IMG/VR virus record: IMGVR_UViG_3300045120_000351
Coordinates: 1-57,336 of that record
Reading direction: 5' to 3' (one strand)
From: a virus
DNA: 57,336 nucleotides
The translations under genes and the position numbers were made by a program. Below the pieces are notes generated by a model, which saw only the letters and a program-made list of their open reading frames with translations, did not search any database and was not told the DNA's origin. Positions 39,816 to 49,392 of this stretch are shown here, in pieces. Each line of letters begins with the position of its first letter. Within the stretch, counting starts at the first letter, position 1.

Positions 39816-41012
39816 TTATGGTATATTCCCGTAGATAAAGGCCGCGGGACGGTATACTGCCAATGCTAATCTCTCTTCACCTCGTATAGTTACCATGTTC
39901 CTAGTAAAGTCATCCATATTCTCTGTCGATATTAGTATCTCTATTGACAGTCGGTCGAAGATCTGCGCGCCCAACTGGAAGGCTCCGGTCAGGAACTTGC
40001 CGGCTTGCATGGCTTGGGTGTCGACGACCGGCAGGTTCCAAAGCCGCTTGCCCAACACACCGGTTGGATCCCCGACAATGTATCTGCCCTGCGTGTCTTT
40101 CGTCAGTTCGATGCGACCCCAATCGGTAGGATGCAGCACGTAGCCGCTCGCCGGGTAGAGCGCGAGCGTCGCCTGCAGTGATGCCAACCGCAGGGTATCG
40201 ATCGCAGTCGGCAGCGCTGGTGTGAAGGCGGCACTGTAGGCAGTGGCTTGCGGAATAATTCCTGCCAGATGCTGGCCGGTCCCGTCCCCGTAGAGCAGTT
40301 CTGCCTCTTCCACGAATTGCAGCCCGTAAGTCAAGCGACCGTCAATGACGCTCCTCAGTTGAGGCGCGTCGTCCATGATCTGTCTCGATGCTTTCATAAA
40401 GTGAGCAATAGTTCGCACCGGGACCGACTTTAAGTCAAACGTGATGTTTGACTGTGGCTTGAGTTGCCCTTCCGACACCACTGCAGCGCCGGTGACGTTT
40501 GGATCATCGGTCTCAACCGCGTACTCGATTGCGTTTGAGCTCGTGGTCCCCGGCGTGATCAGGTTTCGGACGACCATCTGCCGCATCGGGGGCGTAACCA
40601 TACCCACGCGATCGGCAACCACCAGCGACGTCGATGGCGAGCGGCCCGCACCCCATGTCGGATTGCCCGACGTGATGTCCTTGAGTTCGATCGACATCCT
40701 GGCTTGGCCGTTCTTCTGCACCATCAGGTTCTTCACGCCTTCGTTCTCGAGCACGAGGTCGCCAAGGGACTTCAACTCGGCGTTGGGATCGGTGTGTCCC
40801 CGCACCATCTTCTGCTCGATGCCGGTAAGACGCTCACTGATCGTGTTCATGTCCGTCAGCGCCTTGTCGGCCTTTGCCTTGGTTTCCTCAGTGGCGGCGC
40901 CAAGGTTTTTGATCTCGGTGGCGTGCGTCTCACCGATCTTCATGACGTCTTCGGTCGCCTTCTTGAGGTCGACAACAAGCTTCTTGAGTTCTACTTCTGG
41001 GTCATCTGCCAT
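39816..41012 (-). CDS. Major capsid protein, HK97 fold
   Basis: 398 aa. Residues ~1-70 form a charged coiled coil (delta-domain scaffold, LTGIEQKMVR). The mature shell region contains ITPGTTSSNAIEYAVETDD, GQLKPQSNITFDLKSVPVRT, ASRQIMDDAPQLRSVI, the LLYGDGTGQHLAGI loop and LWNLPVVDTQAM, all standard for phage_capsid (PF05065). The prohead protease directly upstream should remove the delta domain near residue ~100. Confidence 0.9.
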   Translation of the reverse strand: MADDPEVELKKLVVDLKKATEDVMKIGETHATEIKNLGAATEETKAKADKALTDMNTISERLTGIEQKMVRGHTDPNAELKSLGDLVLENEGVKNLMVQKNGQARMSIELKDITSGNPTWGAGRSPSTSLVVADRVGMVTPPMRQMVVRNLITPGTTSSNAIEYAVETDDPNVTGAAVVSEGQLKPQSNITFDLKSVPVRTIAHFMKASRQIMDDAPQLRSVIDGRLTYGLQFVEEAELLYGDGTGQHLAGIIPQATAYSAAFTPALPTAIDTLRLASLQATLALYPASGYVLHPTDWGRIELTKDTQGRYIVGDPTGVLGKRLWNLPVVDTQAMQAGKFLTGAFQLGAQIFDRLSIEILISTENMDDFTRNMVTIRGEERLALAVYRPAAFIYGNIP

Positions 41013-41016
41013 CGGA

Positions 41017-41922
41017 TTAACCTTTGCTGGTGAGAGATGACACGATCAGGGACAGCTCCTTGAGTGTCGCTGCGCGTGCTTCCGCTTCCGCCTTCTTCTC
41101 AACAGCCTCATCCCGAGGCGCCTTGAATCCCGTGACCTCGGCGATGGTCTCGGACTGCGAACGTGAGAGCTTGAAGCTCACCCGGAGCCAGGCTTCCAGT
41201 TCGCGAAGTGTGGTGGGCGCGGACAGCGTCGTGCCAGGCGGGACGTCCACGCCTGTCAGCGCTCGATGCGCGTCCATGAGATGCCCCAGTAGCTCCAGGC
41301 GTTGCTCGCCGGTGGGGCTGTTGGTGCCGGCCAGAGTCGTATGATGCAGGCGTATGCAGGCCGCCAGCGCCTCGATGCATGCCGGCGCATTGATGACGTT
41401 CTGGAGGGCGGAATTCATCTGCAGCACCTGGGCCTGCTTGTTGGCAGGATCCCTCACGATATCGACGGAGTGCAGCACCAGGTTGTTGATCGTGCGCCGA
41501 GGCTCGCCAGCCGTCTTGGAGCGGACATCGCCGCCCTCCGGCACGTTGAAGGCTATGGAGAGTGCCTTGACCGCTCCATCCAGCATCAGCGCTCGAATGC
41601 GCTTGCCGTAGTCAGTATCGAGGGCACTCAGCTTGCCTCGGACAAACAGACCCTTTGAGTCCTCCGACATCTGTTGCCATACGCCGACGGGCAGCAGGTC
41701 GCCGCCAAGCTGGTAGGGCGAATGCTCGATATACATGCCGGGCATCGTCCCGGCCGCCTCATGTGCCGCCAGCGTCTCTTTGAATGCGCCGGCGCTGATG
41801 ACATGGCCGTAGGAGTCTTCATTGCCTGTCGCGGCGCCATAGCCAGAGAACACGCCGGCCGTACCACCGTCGCCGTCGAATTTGAGCTCGACCGGCATAG
41901 CTAGGAATTCGGGCACCAGCAT
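41017..41922 (-). CDS. HK97-family prohead protease (S78)
   Basis: 301 aa. GVFSGYGAATGNEDSYGHVI is the family's first block, with catalytic His67 in MYIEHSPYQLGG and catalytic Ser122 in KALSIAFNVPEG. After ~170 residues of protease domain the C-terminal ~130 are helical and may serve scaffolding. Order portal-protease-capsid is classic. Internal start MPVELKF at 41898 is possible. Confidence 0.9.
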   Translation of the reverse strand: MLVPEFLAMPVELKFDGDGGTAGVFSGYGAATGNEDSYGHVISAGAFKETLAAHEAAGTMPGMYIEHSPYQLGGDLLPVGVWQQMSEDSKGLFVRGKLSALDTDYGKRIRALMLDGAVKALSIAFNVPEGGDVRSKTAGEPRRTINNLVLHSVDIVRDPANKQAQVLQMNSALQNVINAPACIEALAACIRLHHTTLAGTNSPTGEQRLELLGHLMDAHRALTGVDVPPGTTLSAPTTLRELEAWLRVSFKLSRSQSETIAEVTGFKAPRDEAVEKKAEAEARAATLKELSLIVSSLTSKG

Positions 41923-41932
41923 CTGATATCTC

Positions 41933-43219
41933 CTAATCTGCCGGCGGTTGCTGACCGGACGGCTCCGGTGACGGCTTGAAGCCTGGCGCGAGCGGCTGGA
42001 GCATGCGCAGCATCGCCTCCTTGCCGAGCATCTCGATGGGTATGAGGTTGGTCTGCACAGTCAGGTCGTCGCCGCCAGGCAGCGGCTCGACGTTGTCCAG
42101 CGCGCGGAGCTCGTTGCGGGTTCTCAGCCCATGATCGGCCATGGCTGTCATCAGTGCAGCACGGCCGGCGCTATCCGCGCGCAGCAACGCGTCGACGTTG
42201 AATTCGGCATAATAGGTGTTTCTCTCGCCTGGCCGCAGCAGGTCTTTCCTGATTGACTGCTCAATCGACTTCAGTATTGGTCGCAATGTATACGTGAGAA
42301 ACCACAGGTTCATCTGTTCTAACCCTGTTCCCCACGCCGTGCTTTTCTCCATATGACCTATCATTACTGGCTGCACACCAAACCAGCGGCAAACTTCTTC
42401 TACGGAAAACCCGCGCGACGCCAACAGCTGCGCATCCTCGGGCTTCATCGAGATGGCTTCGACCGTGACTCCCCCTTCTAACAAAGCCCAGCCGCCGGTG
42501 TTGATTCCGCCTACCAGCCTCTCGGATGTCTCAGCCTCGAAGCGCTTGCGCTTGTCCTCCGGCAGGTATTTGTCCGACTTGAAGACCATGGATGGCCGGA
42601 GACCGTTTCGGAAGAAACTTGCGGCACTCTTGTCGGCCGCCATCGCAATGCCGAGCGTCTCGCGCGCGTGCCCGACGATCGACATTCCGTTCCAGCCGTC
42701 GAGCGAGAAGCCCTTGATGTGCATCACCTCGTTTTCGGCCAGGGTTTTGATCACGCCATTGAATGAGTAGGTGTAGGTGATCGAGCGATCGTCGTTGCGC
42801 TTTGCAGTAAGGCGATCCGGCATCATCGGCTCGAGCGCGACGATGCGGGCGCCAATGCGCTGGATCCAGATGAAGGCATTACCCCACAGCAGGATGCAGG
42901 CGATCGTCGCTTCCCAGAAGGTGACGGCTGTCATCTCCGCATTCGCCTGGTCGTGCAGCAACACGTAGAGCGGATGATCGCGCGCGATGGTGCCTCGGCC
43001 TTGCGTGTCGGACAAATAAATGTGGCAGGGCAGCGTGGCGATCGTGCTGGCGATCAGCCTGGCGCACGCGAACACCGTGCCAATTTGCAGCGCGGTCCTG
43101 GGCGAGACGACTTCACCCGAATATGTCGGGCCTCCTCCTAACCATGAGATCAAGCGATTGTCCGTTAGCCCAAGGCCGCGCGCGATGGTGCTGACAGCCT
43201 TTGTGAGCAGTCCCGCCAT
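41933..43219 (-). CDS. Portal protein, HK97 family
   Basis: 428 aa, with GGGAGG before the ATG. Family blocks: TALQIGTVFACARLIASTIA, LPCHIYLSDTQGRG, HPLYVLLHDQANAEMTAVTF, GNAFIWIQRIG, MHIKGFSLDGWNGMS, NLWFLTYTLRPILKSIEQSI and a Pro-rich C-terminus. Forms the dodecameric packaging and tail-joining ring. Confidence 0.92.
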   Translation of the reverse strand: MAGLLTKAVSTIARGLGLTDNRLISWLGGGPTYSGEVVSPRTALQIGTVFACARLIASTIATLPCHIYLSDTQGRGTIARDHPLYVLLHDQANAEMTAVTFWEATIACILLWGNAFIWIQRIGARIVALEPMMPDRLTAKRNDDRSITYTYSFNGVIKTLAENEVMHIKGFSLDGWNGMSIVGHARETLGIAMAADKSAASFFRNGLRPSMVFKSDKYLPEDKRKRFEAETSERLVGGINTGGWALLEGGVTVEAISMKPEDAQLLASRGFSVEEVCRWFGVQPVMIGHMEKSTAWGTGLEQMNLWFLTYTLRPILKSIEQSIRKDLLRPGERNTYYAEFNVDALLRADSAGRAALMTAMADHGLRTRNELRALDNVEPLPGGDDLTVQTNLIPIEMLGKEAMLRMLQPLAPGFKPSPEPSGQQPPAD

Positions 43220-43281
43220 GCGACGCCTCCCGACCCTGTGCGTATGCCGGCCCGCGCCGGGTCAGGCCTTCGTGGCGCCTC

Positions 43282-43533
43282 TTACTCGACCGCTGCCGTC
43301 GTCGACTGGCTGCTCTTATCCGGCTCACGCAGCGTGCTGGCATGTGCCTGTATCGCGTCGTTTACCTGTCGGCTGATGTCGAGCATGAGCGGATTGACCT
43401 CGATCCAGGGGTTTTTCGCGATGTATTGCGTCACCCGCTCCCAAGTGCCGATCGGCAGCGTGACCATGGCGGGCCATTGCGTGACGTCCTGCGGGGGCTG
43501 CTGCGGCTGTTGCTGCGGCATGTTGGTGTCCAT
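43282..43533 (-). CDS. Small Gln/Pro-rich protein, 83 aa
   Basis: Start at 43531-43533 after AAAGGATCGAAGT. N-terminus MDTNMPQQQPQQPPQDVTQW is disordered; the rest is helical. Lies between the fibre and portal genes. Could be a fibre chaperone or minor head protein. No match known. Confidence 0.6.
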   Translation of the reverse strand: MDTNMPQQQPQQPPQDVTQWPAMVTLPIGTWERVTQYIAKNPWIEVNPLMLDISRQVNDAIQAHASTLREPDKSSQSTTAAVE

Positions 43534-43546
43534 TACTTCGATCCTT

Positions 43547-46500
43547 TTAGGTAGGAGAGGTGATCTCCGCGAAGAGATAGTAGGAGCCGTTGTAGTTGAA
43601 GGACGCCGCAGCAGTGACATTTGCCTGGATAATCAGGTCGTGAGTATCCGGCATCGACTGACTGAAGCCACTAAGGTTGTTTGAACTGTTCTGGAGTACG
43701 GTGATGCTTGGAGTGACCCGCATACTCGTCGGCAGAGAAATCGTCGTCGCAAAAGCCATCCCGGCAGTTCCATACCCGGCGTAAAGGAATGACCCTTGTT
43801 GATAGTACCGCTCGCAGAGCGTCTTCTCATCGAGGCGCATTTCCCACTGCGTTGCGACAGTGCCCGGTTCCAGTTGAGGCTTCAGCACGGTTCCGGCCTG
43901 GAACTCGACAATTAGATTAACCGCCGCAGCCAAGCCGGTGACGGTGATGGGGCTGGCAGCATAGGTTCCGGCGTTGATTCTGCCGGTTGCCGTGCCTTGC
44001 CACGAAAGGGTGTAGGTGCCGCCCTCGATTAGAGCGCCTTCGATAATTTGCTGCACCGAACCGGAACTGATGGTGATCGTTGCGGCAGGGTTTGTGACGT
44101 TGAAAGTCCAGCTGTGACCGTTCACGCCACTTCGCCACATATCGAGCGACGAGACGAACGAGTAGCCCGCGCCATTATTAACCGGACTGGGCGATCCTCG
44201 TTGGTTCACCCGGAAGCTGCTGTTGATGAGGCGGTTGCGATTTCCGGCTGATGGTCCACCCCCGCCTGCTGCGCCGGTGACAAATGCCGTGGTCGCGAGT
44301 TGCGTCGTGGCCGTGCCGACGGCAGCAGTTGGCGCAGTGGGTGTTCCTGTCAGTGCTGGCGACGCCAGCGGTGCCTTGAGGTTGTCGGCAGTGGTGACGA
44401 ATGCGGTGGTTGCCAGGGTTGTGCTGCTTGTCCCGGCGACCTGTGTGACGCCGATCGCCCCGGTGGGCAAAGACGGCGCTCCGGTGAACACTGGGCTGGC
44501 AAGGGGTGCATAGGGCGCCAGGAGCGTGGTGAAGCCCGCCCCGCTCACCGCACCGGTTGCTGCCAGCGTCGTGAAAGAGCCTGTGCTGGGCGTCGTGGCG
44601 CCAATGGCGGCTGCGTTGATGCCGGTGGCTGATATCTGAGCCACGTCGATGGCGTTGACGACAAACCAATGCGAGGCGAGGTTCGGCGCGACATGGTTGA
44701 AGCGGTTGCTGGTGACGTTGAAGCCGTAGACCGTGCTGTAGAGCGCAATGTGACTTGAGAGGTCGGTCGTGCCGCCGGCAGCGACCACGTTGCCGAAACT
44801 GATGCCGCCGCCGCCAAAGATCACGCCGCCACTAAGCTGGATCAGTCCCGTGCCAGTGGAGCTAATGACCGTCGTCGCAGTCGGCAGACCGGTCGTGACG
44901 ACTAATGCGTTGCGAGTGCCATCACCAAAGCGAACCGTGGCGCCCGGAAGCAGGTTTTGGGCCGGAAACAGAGCAGCGCCGGTCGACCAAAGCTCCCCGG
45001 CGTAGCTCATCGGGTAGACGTAGCTGTTGCTGCCCGCAGCGAAGATCACATTGAAGCCGCCGGTCGTGCCGTTGCGTAGCACCCAGGACTTGTGCATCGC
45101 GTTGACGGGTATCGTCACCGTGCGATCGGCCGTCAGCGCGCCTGAGACGTTGATGATCCTCGCGTTCGCCTGGGCGGTAGTCATCGTATAATCGGCGTCG
45201 CCAATGTTCGTCGCGACGTAGCCCGCTGCTTCGCGCGCAACGAACTGAACCGTGGCTAGGCTAGTGTCTTCGTCTCCAATCGCCTGTGTGACGCCCACCG
45301 CGCCAGTCGGCAAAGTCACTGTGCCGGTGAAGGTGGGCGAGGCCAGCGGCGCATAGGGCGACAACAGCGTGGTGAAGCCAGCACCAGAGACAACCCCGGT
45401 TGCCGACAACGTGGTGAAAGCGCCTGTGCTTGGCGTCGTGGCGCCGACAGCGGCGCCATTCAGCCCGGTGTTTGAGATCGATGCCGTTCCGCCGACAGCA
45501 AGTATGCCACTGACTAGGCAGTTGTTTGTGACGTTAAGTGCGTAGCCGGCGGCAGTGAATGTGACGCCGCCGGTTATGTTGACGCCGCCAATGAGCGGGA
45601 CGTAGGCAGCGGCAGCGGCCAGGACGAACGCCGTCGTGGCGATTTGCGTCGTGTTCGTGTTGGCGGCAGCAGTTGGCGCTGCAGGTACGCCTGTGAACGT
45701 CGGCCCCGCCAGCAATGCTCCACCGACACCGGTCACATCCGCTGCGGTTAAGACGACCGCGCCAGAGCGCGTATTGAATGCGGTGACGCCTGCGGCGACG
45801 ATATCTGCCGCAGTCACGAACGCGGTGGTTGCGTATTGCGTCGTGTTCGTGCCGGGTGCGGCAGTTGGACCGGAAGGTACCCCTGTGAACGTGGGCGACG
45901 CGAGTGGCGCATAAGGCGCCAGGAGGCTCGTGAAGCCTGCGCCGGAAACCGCACCAGTTGCCGTCAGGGTGGTGAAAGCGCCTGTGCTTGGCGTCGTGGC
46001 GCCCACGGCGGCGGCATTTAGACCCGTGCTGGAGAAGTTGCCGACATCGATCGCGTTGACGACAAAGACATGTGTGGCAGCGGTCGGAACGAGGTAGTTG
46101 AGCCGACTGCTTGGAGAGGCGACGACGTTGAAGCCGTAAAGGCCATTGTAGAGGTTTATATGCCGCGAGAGATCGGTGACGCCGCCAGGAGCGACCTGGG
46201 TGTTAAGGAAAATGCCACGATAGAAGGTGAACAGGCCAGAGGACCGCGTGATGCGAGCGTGGGTGGCGATGAGCGCGCCAGTGTCGCTGTAGGCGTTGAA
46301 ATCGAGGTCGGTCCCTGCGTTGCTGCCATCTTGTGGGGTTGCTGTCAGGTTGCCGCCGACGACCCAATTGAGAATACCGGAAGTGAGTACGCGGAAGCTA
46401 CGCCAAGTCCCGGTCGCTCCATCCGCATAGAAGCCGTTCGCCTGGACATATCCGAGGTCAGCGAGCGTGATGACTGGGTTGGGCGCGGCCTGACCACCAG

Positions 46501-47815
46501 TCGACCATTTGAGGCCGGTCGGCGTGTCGTTGACGTTGTCGTAGTAGAGATTGCGGTTTGCTGTGGCGACGAAGCCGATGCTTTGATTGACGTTCAGCCG
46601 AATGGCGTTCGCGGTGAACGTGCTGTTCAGAATGATGCCGTAGGCCGTCGTGGTGGCGCTGAGAAGGAGTTGCTGGGTGCCGGTGCCGCCGACAGTCCCG
46701 CTGATCTGCAAGCCCTGCGCGATATTGCCGCCAGTCGCGAGCGGCAGATAGAGCGCCGCAGCGGCGGCGACGAATGCCGTGGTCGATAGCTGCGTCGTGT
46801 TTGTGCCAGGGGCAGCAGTCGGCGCGAGAGGCACGCCGGAGAAGCTGGGCGACGCCAGCAAGGCTCCACCGACGCCGGTCACGTCAGCAGCAGTCAGCGT
46901 GACCGCGCCCACTCTCGTGTTGAAGCTCAGAACCGCCGCTGCGTTCGCAGCCTGGACAAATGCCGTCGTGGCCAAGGTCGTGCTGTTCGTGCCGGCGACC
47001 TGGGTGACGCCGATCGTGCCGGTGGGCAAGGTCGGTGTGCCGGTGAATACCGGACTGGCAAGGGGCGCATAAGGCGCCAGAAGGCCCGTGAAGCCCGCCC
47101 CGCTGACCGTGCCAGTTGCAGCAAGGGTCGTGAACGAGCCGCTGGACGGCGTCGTGGTGCCCACGGCGGTGGCATTCAGACCGGTCGAGGTTATCGAGGC
47201 GACATCGTTGCCTGCACTGACGAAGAAGTGGGCGCCGCCGACATGGTTGAGCCGTCCGCTGGTGACCGAGAAACCGTAGCTCGTACTCCAGAGAGCTATG
47301 TGGCTTGAAAGGTCAGTTGGGCTGGCACCAAGCACGGCGCCAAAGGCAAGACCGCCATTGCCGACGTTAATCTGGCCAGTGGAGCGATTGATCCGCAACG
47401 CATAGGAGCCGATGAGAACGCCAGCGTCATCGTAGGGTGAGAGGTCGAGGTCGCCCCCGAGGTTCGCTCCGCTCTCAGCGGTGTTGGTCGTGTGCCAGCC
47501 CCAGCGGTTTACACCCGCCGTCTGCCAATAGATCCCGCGCCCCGTGTTCGTCGCCGCGCCATTCAGATACAGCGGCTGCGGGAGCGTATTGGTGCCGAGG
47601 GTCAGGGAGCCGGTGAGAATACCCCCGGTGGTGGGAAGGAAAGCACCAGGTCCAGCAATCGGAAAGATCGTGGTCGCCTGGTTCGCGCTATTTCCACCGC
47701 CGTAATAGAGAATGTTGGTCTGCTCGTTGAATGCGAGTTCCGCTGCAGCGAGTGTTGCCGGTGCGCCTGCGGCTCCTCCGACCGCACGACGTTTGATGCG
47801 GAATGTGTCGGCCAT
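43547..47815 (-). CDS. Long tail fibre with repeats and shared tip module
   Basis: 1422 aa. N-terminus (FRIKRRAVGGAAGAP, AELAFNEQTNILYYGGG) is a fibre-attachment domain like that of the major tropism determinant and of the next gene. The shaft has four ~70-residue long repeats (TPSTGAFTTL, VSGAGFTSLLAPYAPLASP, FTG) and seven T-x-LATTAFV-type motifs, typical trimeric fibre repeats. From ~1192 the tip module (NRNRLINSSFRVNQ, GGTYTLSW, LEPGTVATQWE, CERYY) matches the distal fibres at 17219-19434. Placement between terminase and portal is unusual. Confidence 0.85.
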   Translation of the reverse strand: MADTFRIKRRAVGGAAGAPATLAAAELAFNEQTNILYYGGGNSANQATTIFPIAGPGAFLPTTGGILTGSLTLGTNTLPQPLYLNGAATNTGRGIYWQTAGVNRWGWHTTNTAESGANLGGDLDLSPYDDAGVLIGSYALRINRSTGQINVGNGGLAFGAVLGASPTDLSSHIALWSTSYGFSVTSGRLNHVGGAHFFVSAGNDVASITSTGLNATAVGTTTPSSGSFTTLAATGTVSGAGFTGLLAPYAPLASPVFTGTPTLPTGTIGVTQVAGTNSTTLATTAFVQAANAAAVLSFNTRVGAVTLTAADVTGVGGALLASPSFSGVPLAPTAAPGTNTTQLSTTAFVAAAAALYLPLATGGNIAQGLQISGTVGGTGTQQLLLSATTTAYGIILNSTFTANAIRLNVNQSIGFVATANRNLYYDNVNDTPTGLKWSTGGQAAPNPVITLADLGYVQANGFYADGATGTWRSFRVLTSGILNWVVGGNLTATPQDGSNAGTDLDFNAYSDTGALIATHARITRSSGLFTFYRGIFLNTQVAPGGVTDLSRHINLYNGLYGFNVVASPSSRLNYLVPTAATHVFVVNAIDVGNFSSTGLNAAAVGATTPSTGAFTTLTATGAVSGAGFTSLLAPYAPLASPTFTGVPSGPTAAPGTNTTQYATTAFVTAADIVAAGVTAFNTRSGAVVLTAADVTGVGGALLAGPTFTGVPAAPTAAANTNTTQIATTAFVLAAAAAYVPLIGGVNITGGVTFTAAGYALNVTNNCLVSGILAVGGTASISNTGLNGAAVGATTPSTGAFTTLSATGVVSGAGFTTLLSPYAPLASPTFTGTVTLPTGAVGVTQAIGDEDTSLATVQFVAREAAGYVATNIGDADYTMTTAQANARIINVSGALTADRTVTIPVNAMHKSWVLRNGTTGGFNVIFAAGSNSYVYPMSYAGELWSTGAALFPAQNLLPGATVRFGDGTRNALVVTTGLPTATTVISSTGTGLIQLSGGVIFGGGGISFGNVVAAGGTTDLSSHIALYSTVYGFNVTSNRFNHVAPNLASHWFVVNAIDVAQISATGINAAAIGATTPSTGSFTTLAATGAVSGAGFTTLLAPYAPLASPVFTGAPSLPTGAIGVTQVAGTSSTTLATTAFVTTADNLKAPLASPALTGTPTAPTAAVGTATTQLATTAFVTGAAGGGGPSAGNRNRLINSSFRVNQRGSPSPVNNGAGYSFVSSLDMWRSGVNGHSWTFNVTNPAATITISSGSVQQIIEGALIEGGTYTLSWQGTATGRINAGTYAASPITVTGLAAAVNLIVEFQAGTVLKPQLEPGTVATQWEMRLDEKTLCERYYQQGSFLYAGYGTAGMAFATTISLPTSMRVTPSITVLQNSSNNLSGFSQSMPDTHDLIIQANVTAAASFNYNGSYYLFAEITSPT
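44380..47175 (-). repeat. Interspersed coding repeats of the fibre shaft
   Basis: Four long copies of ATTPSxGxFTTL...VSGAGFT-xLLAPYAPLASPxFTG begin near 47170, 46010, 45455 and 44605, with shorter TTAFV units between. Nucleotide similarity between copies is high enough to be seen by eye, so recombination between them could change shaft length. Confidence 0.8.
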
Positions 47816-47829
47816 TTGTAGTTACGGCG

Positions 47830-49392
47830 TCAAAATGTGCCGCCGTCCAAGGTCACTCCATCAATGGTCCCGCCAGTGATGGCGACCGCAGACGCAGCCT
47901 GCGTCGACATGGTCCCGAGGCCAGTGATGTCGGTGTTTGGAATGGTCGCAAAGCCGGTGAATGCAGCGACGCCATTGCCTTTGAGATAACCGGTCAACGT
48001 GACTGCGCCGCTGCCGCCGCGATTGACCGCGATCGTCGTCGCATTCCATGTGCCGGTGGCGACCGCGCCAAGCGTCGTGATCGAGGCCTGCCCGACATAA
48101 TTCGGATCGATGTCGATGCTGTCGGGGTTGGCGAGGATGCGATTGGCAGTGCCGATCACGTCGATCTGGTTGCCGGTTTTGGTGAGGCCTGCGCCCGAGA
48201 TGATCTGGCCGGCGCCACTGAACTGGACAAATGTGATCGGTGTCGTGCCCAGCGTGCCACCAGGATCGGAAGTGCAGACGTAGCCGTTGTCGGCGTTGGT
48301 CGTGCCAAGCTCAACGAAAATATAGGTAGCCGGAATCTCGGCCCATGTGTCCATGTCGGTCGTGCGCGTCCACGCGCCGACTGCGGCGGCGTAAATGCCG
48401 TTGTTCTGCGCGAGCGTCTGATCCTTGACAAGCACACGGTCGCCGGCGACGGCGGTGATACCGTCGATCACCAGCAAGCCACTCAGCGCTGCCAGGTTTG
48501 TCGTCGTCGCCATGCGGCAAGGGTTGCTGACGTTGAGCCCTTGAATCGCTCCGTCTACGTAGTTTTTGGTCGCCGCGTCTTGCGGACTCGTGGGGTCCAA
48601 AAGTGCGGTGATCTTGCGACTGCCCCAGGCGACGTCTGCAGTCGGAGGCTGGAACTGATCCTGCCGCAGGCCTTTGACAAATGCCGTGGTCGCCAGCGAG
48701 GTGCTCGAGTCAGCATTTGCAGGCGATGGTCCGGTCGGGTTGCCTGTAAAGACCGGGCTGGCGATCGGTGCGTACGCCTGCACCTTCACAAATGCGGTCG
48801 TTGCGAGTGAAACGCTCGAATCGGCCGTGGCAGGCGTGGGTCCGGTCGGATTTCCAGTGAAGACCGGCGAGACGGTCGGTGCGCGCGAGGTGTCGATCGG
48901 GTGTACGTGGTCCGCACGCGCGAATGTCGTTCCGACACCGACTGCAACCGCGCCGTCCATCACCGGATTGGTCGAGGAGGGCAGCGGCACGCTCGCAACA
49001 GTCGCGTAGGACTGTGCTTTGACGAATGCCGTGGTCGCTATCGATGTGTCGTTGTCAGCCGTCAGAGGAGTCGGCGCTTGAGGATCACCTGTGAAGACCG
49101 GATTCGCCAGCGGCGCGCGCGACGTATCTACGGGATGGACGTGGTCGGAGCGGCTGAAATTTGTTGACGTGCCAGCTGCAGCTGCAGCGTTCATCAGTGG
49201 GTTGGTATTTGACGCGATCCCGCTGCCGCCAACAGGCACGACGACCGTCGCAGACCCGCCCGATCCGCCGGTGCCTTCGCCGTAGTACAGAATGTGGTCG
49301 ACTTCGTTGTAGGCGAGCTCGGCATTCGCCAGCGACGACGGCGCGCCAGGCGCACCGGAAGTCCTGCGCTTAATGCGGATGACATCTGCCAT
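47830..49392 (-). CDS. Second tail fibre with HVHP-type repeats
   Basis: 520 aa. N-terminus VIRIKRRTSGAPGAPSSL, AELAYNEVDHILYYGEG is homologous to the previous fibre. Repeats contain RADHVHPIDTSRAP followed by PVFTGNPTGPTPATADSS and SLATTAFVK, a known fibre-shaft pattern; the C-terminal ~200 residues (PGGTLGTTPITFVQFSGAGQ) carry a different distal part. Probably pairs with the 1422-aa fibre as upper or side fibre. Confidence 0.8.
   Translation of the reverse strand: MADVIRIKRRTSGAPGAPSSLANAELAYNEVDHILYYGEGTGGSGGSATVVVPVGGSGIASNTNPLMNAAAAAGTSTNFSRSDHVHPVDTSRAPLANPVFTGDPQAPTPLTADNDTSIATTAFVKAQSYATVASVPLPSSTNPVMDGAVAVGVGTTFARADHVHPIDTSRAPTVSPVFTGNPTGPTPATADSSVSLATTAFVKVQAYAPIASPVFTGNPTGPSPANADSSTSLATTAFVKGLRQDQFQPPTADVAWGSRKITALLDPTSPQDAATKNYVDGAIQGLNVSNPCRMATTTNLAALSGLLVIDGITAVAGDRVLVKDQTLAQNNGIYAAAVGAWTRTTDMDTWAEIPATYIFVELGTTNADNGYVCTSDPGGTLGTTPITFVQFSGAGQIISGAGLTKTGNQIDVIGTANRILANPDSIDIDPNYVGQASITTLGAVATGTWNATTIAVNRGGSGAVTLTGYLKGNGVAAFTGFATIPNTDITGLGTMSTQAASAVAITGGTIDGVTLDGGTF

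Noticed and set aside
46070-48810. Rightward frames opposite the two fibre genes (239 and 335 codons)
   Set aside because: Antisense shadows of repetitive fibre coding; no start signal or recognisable domain.
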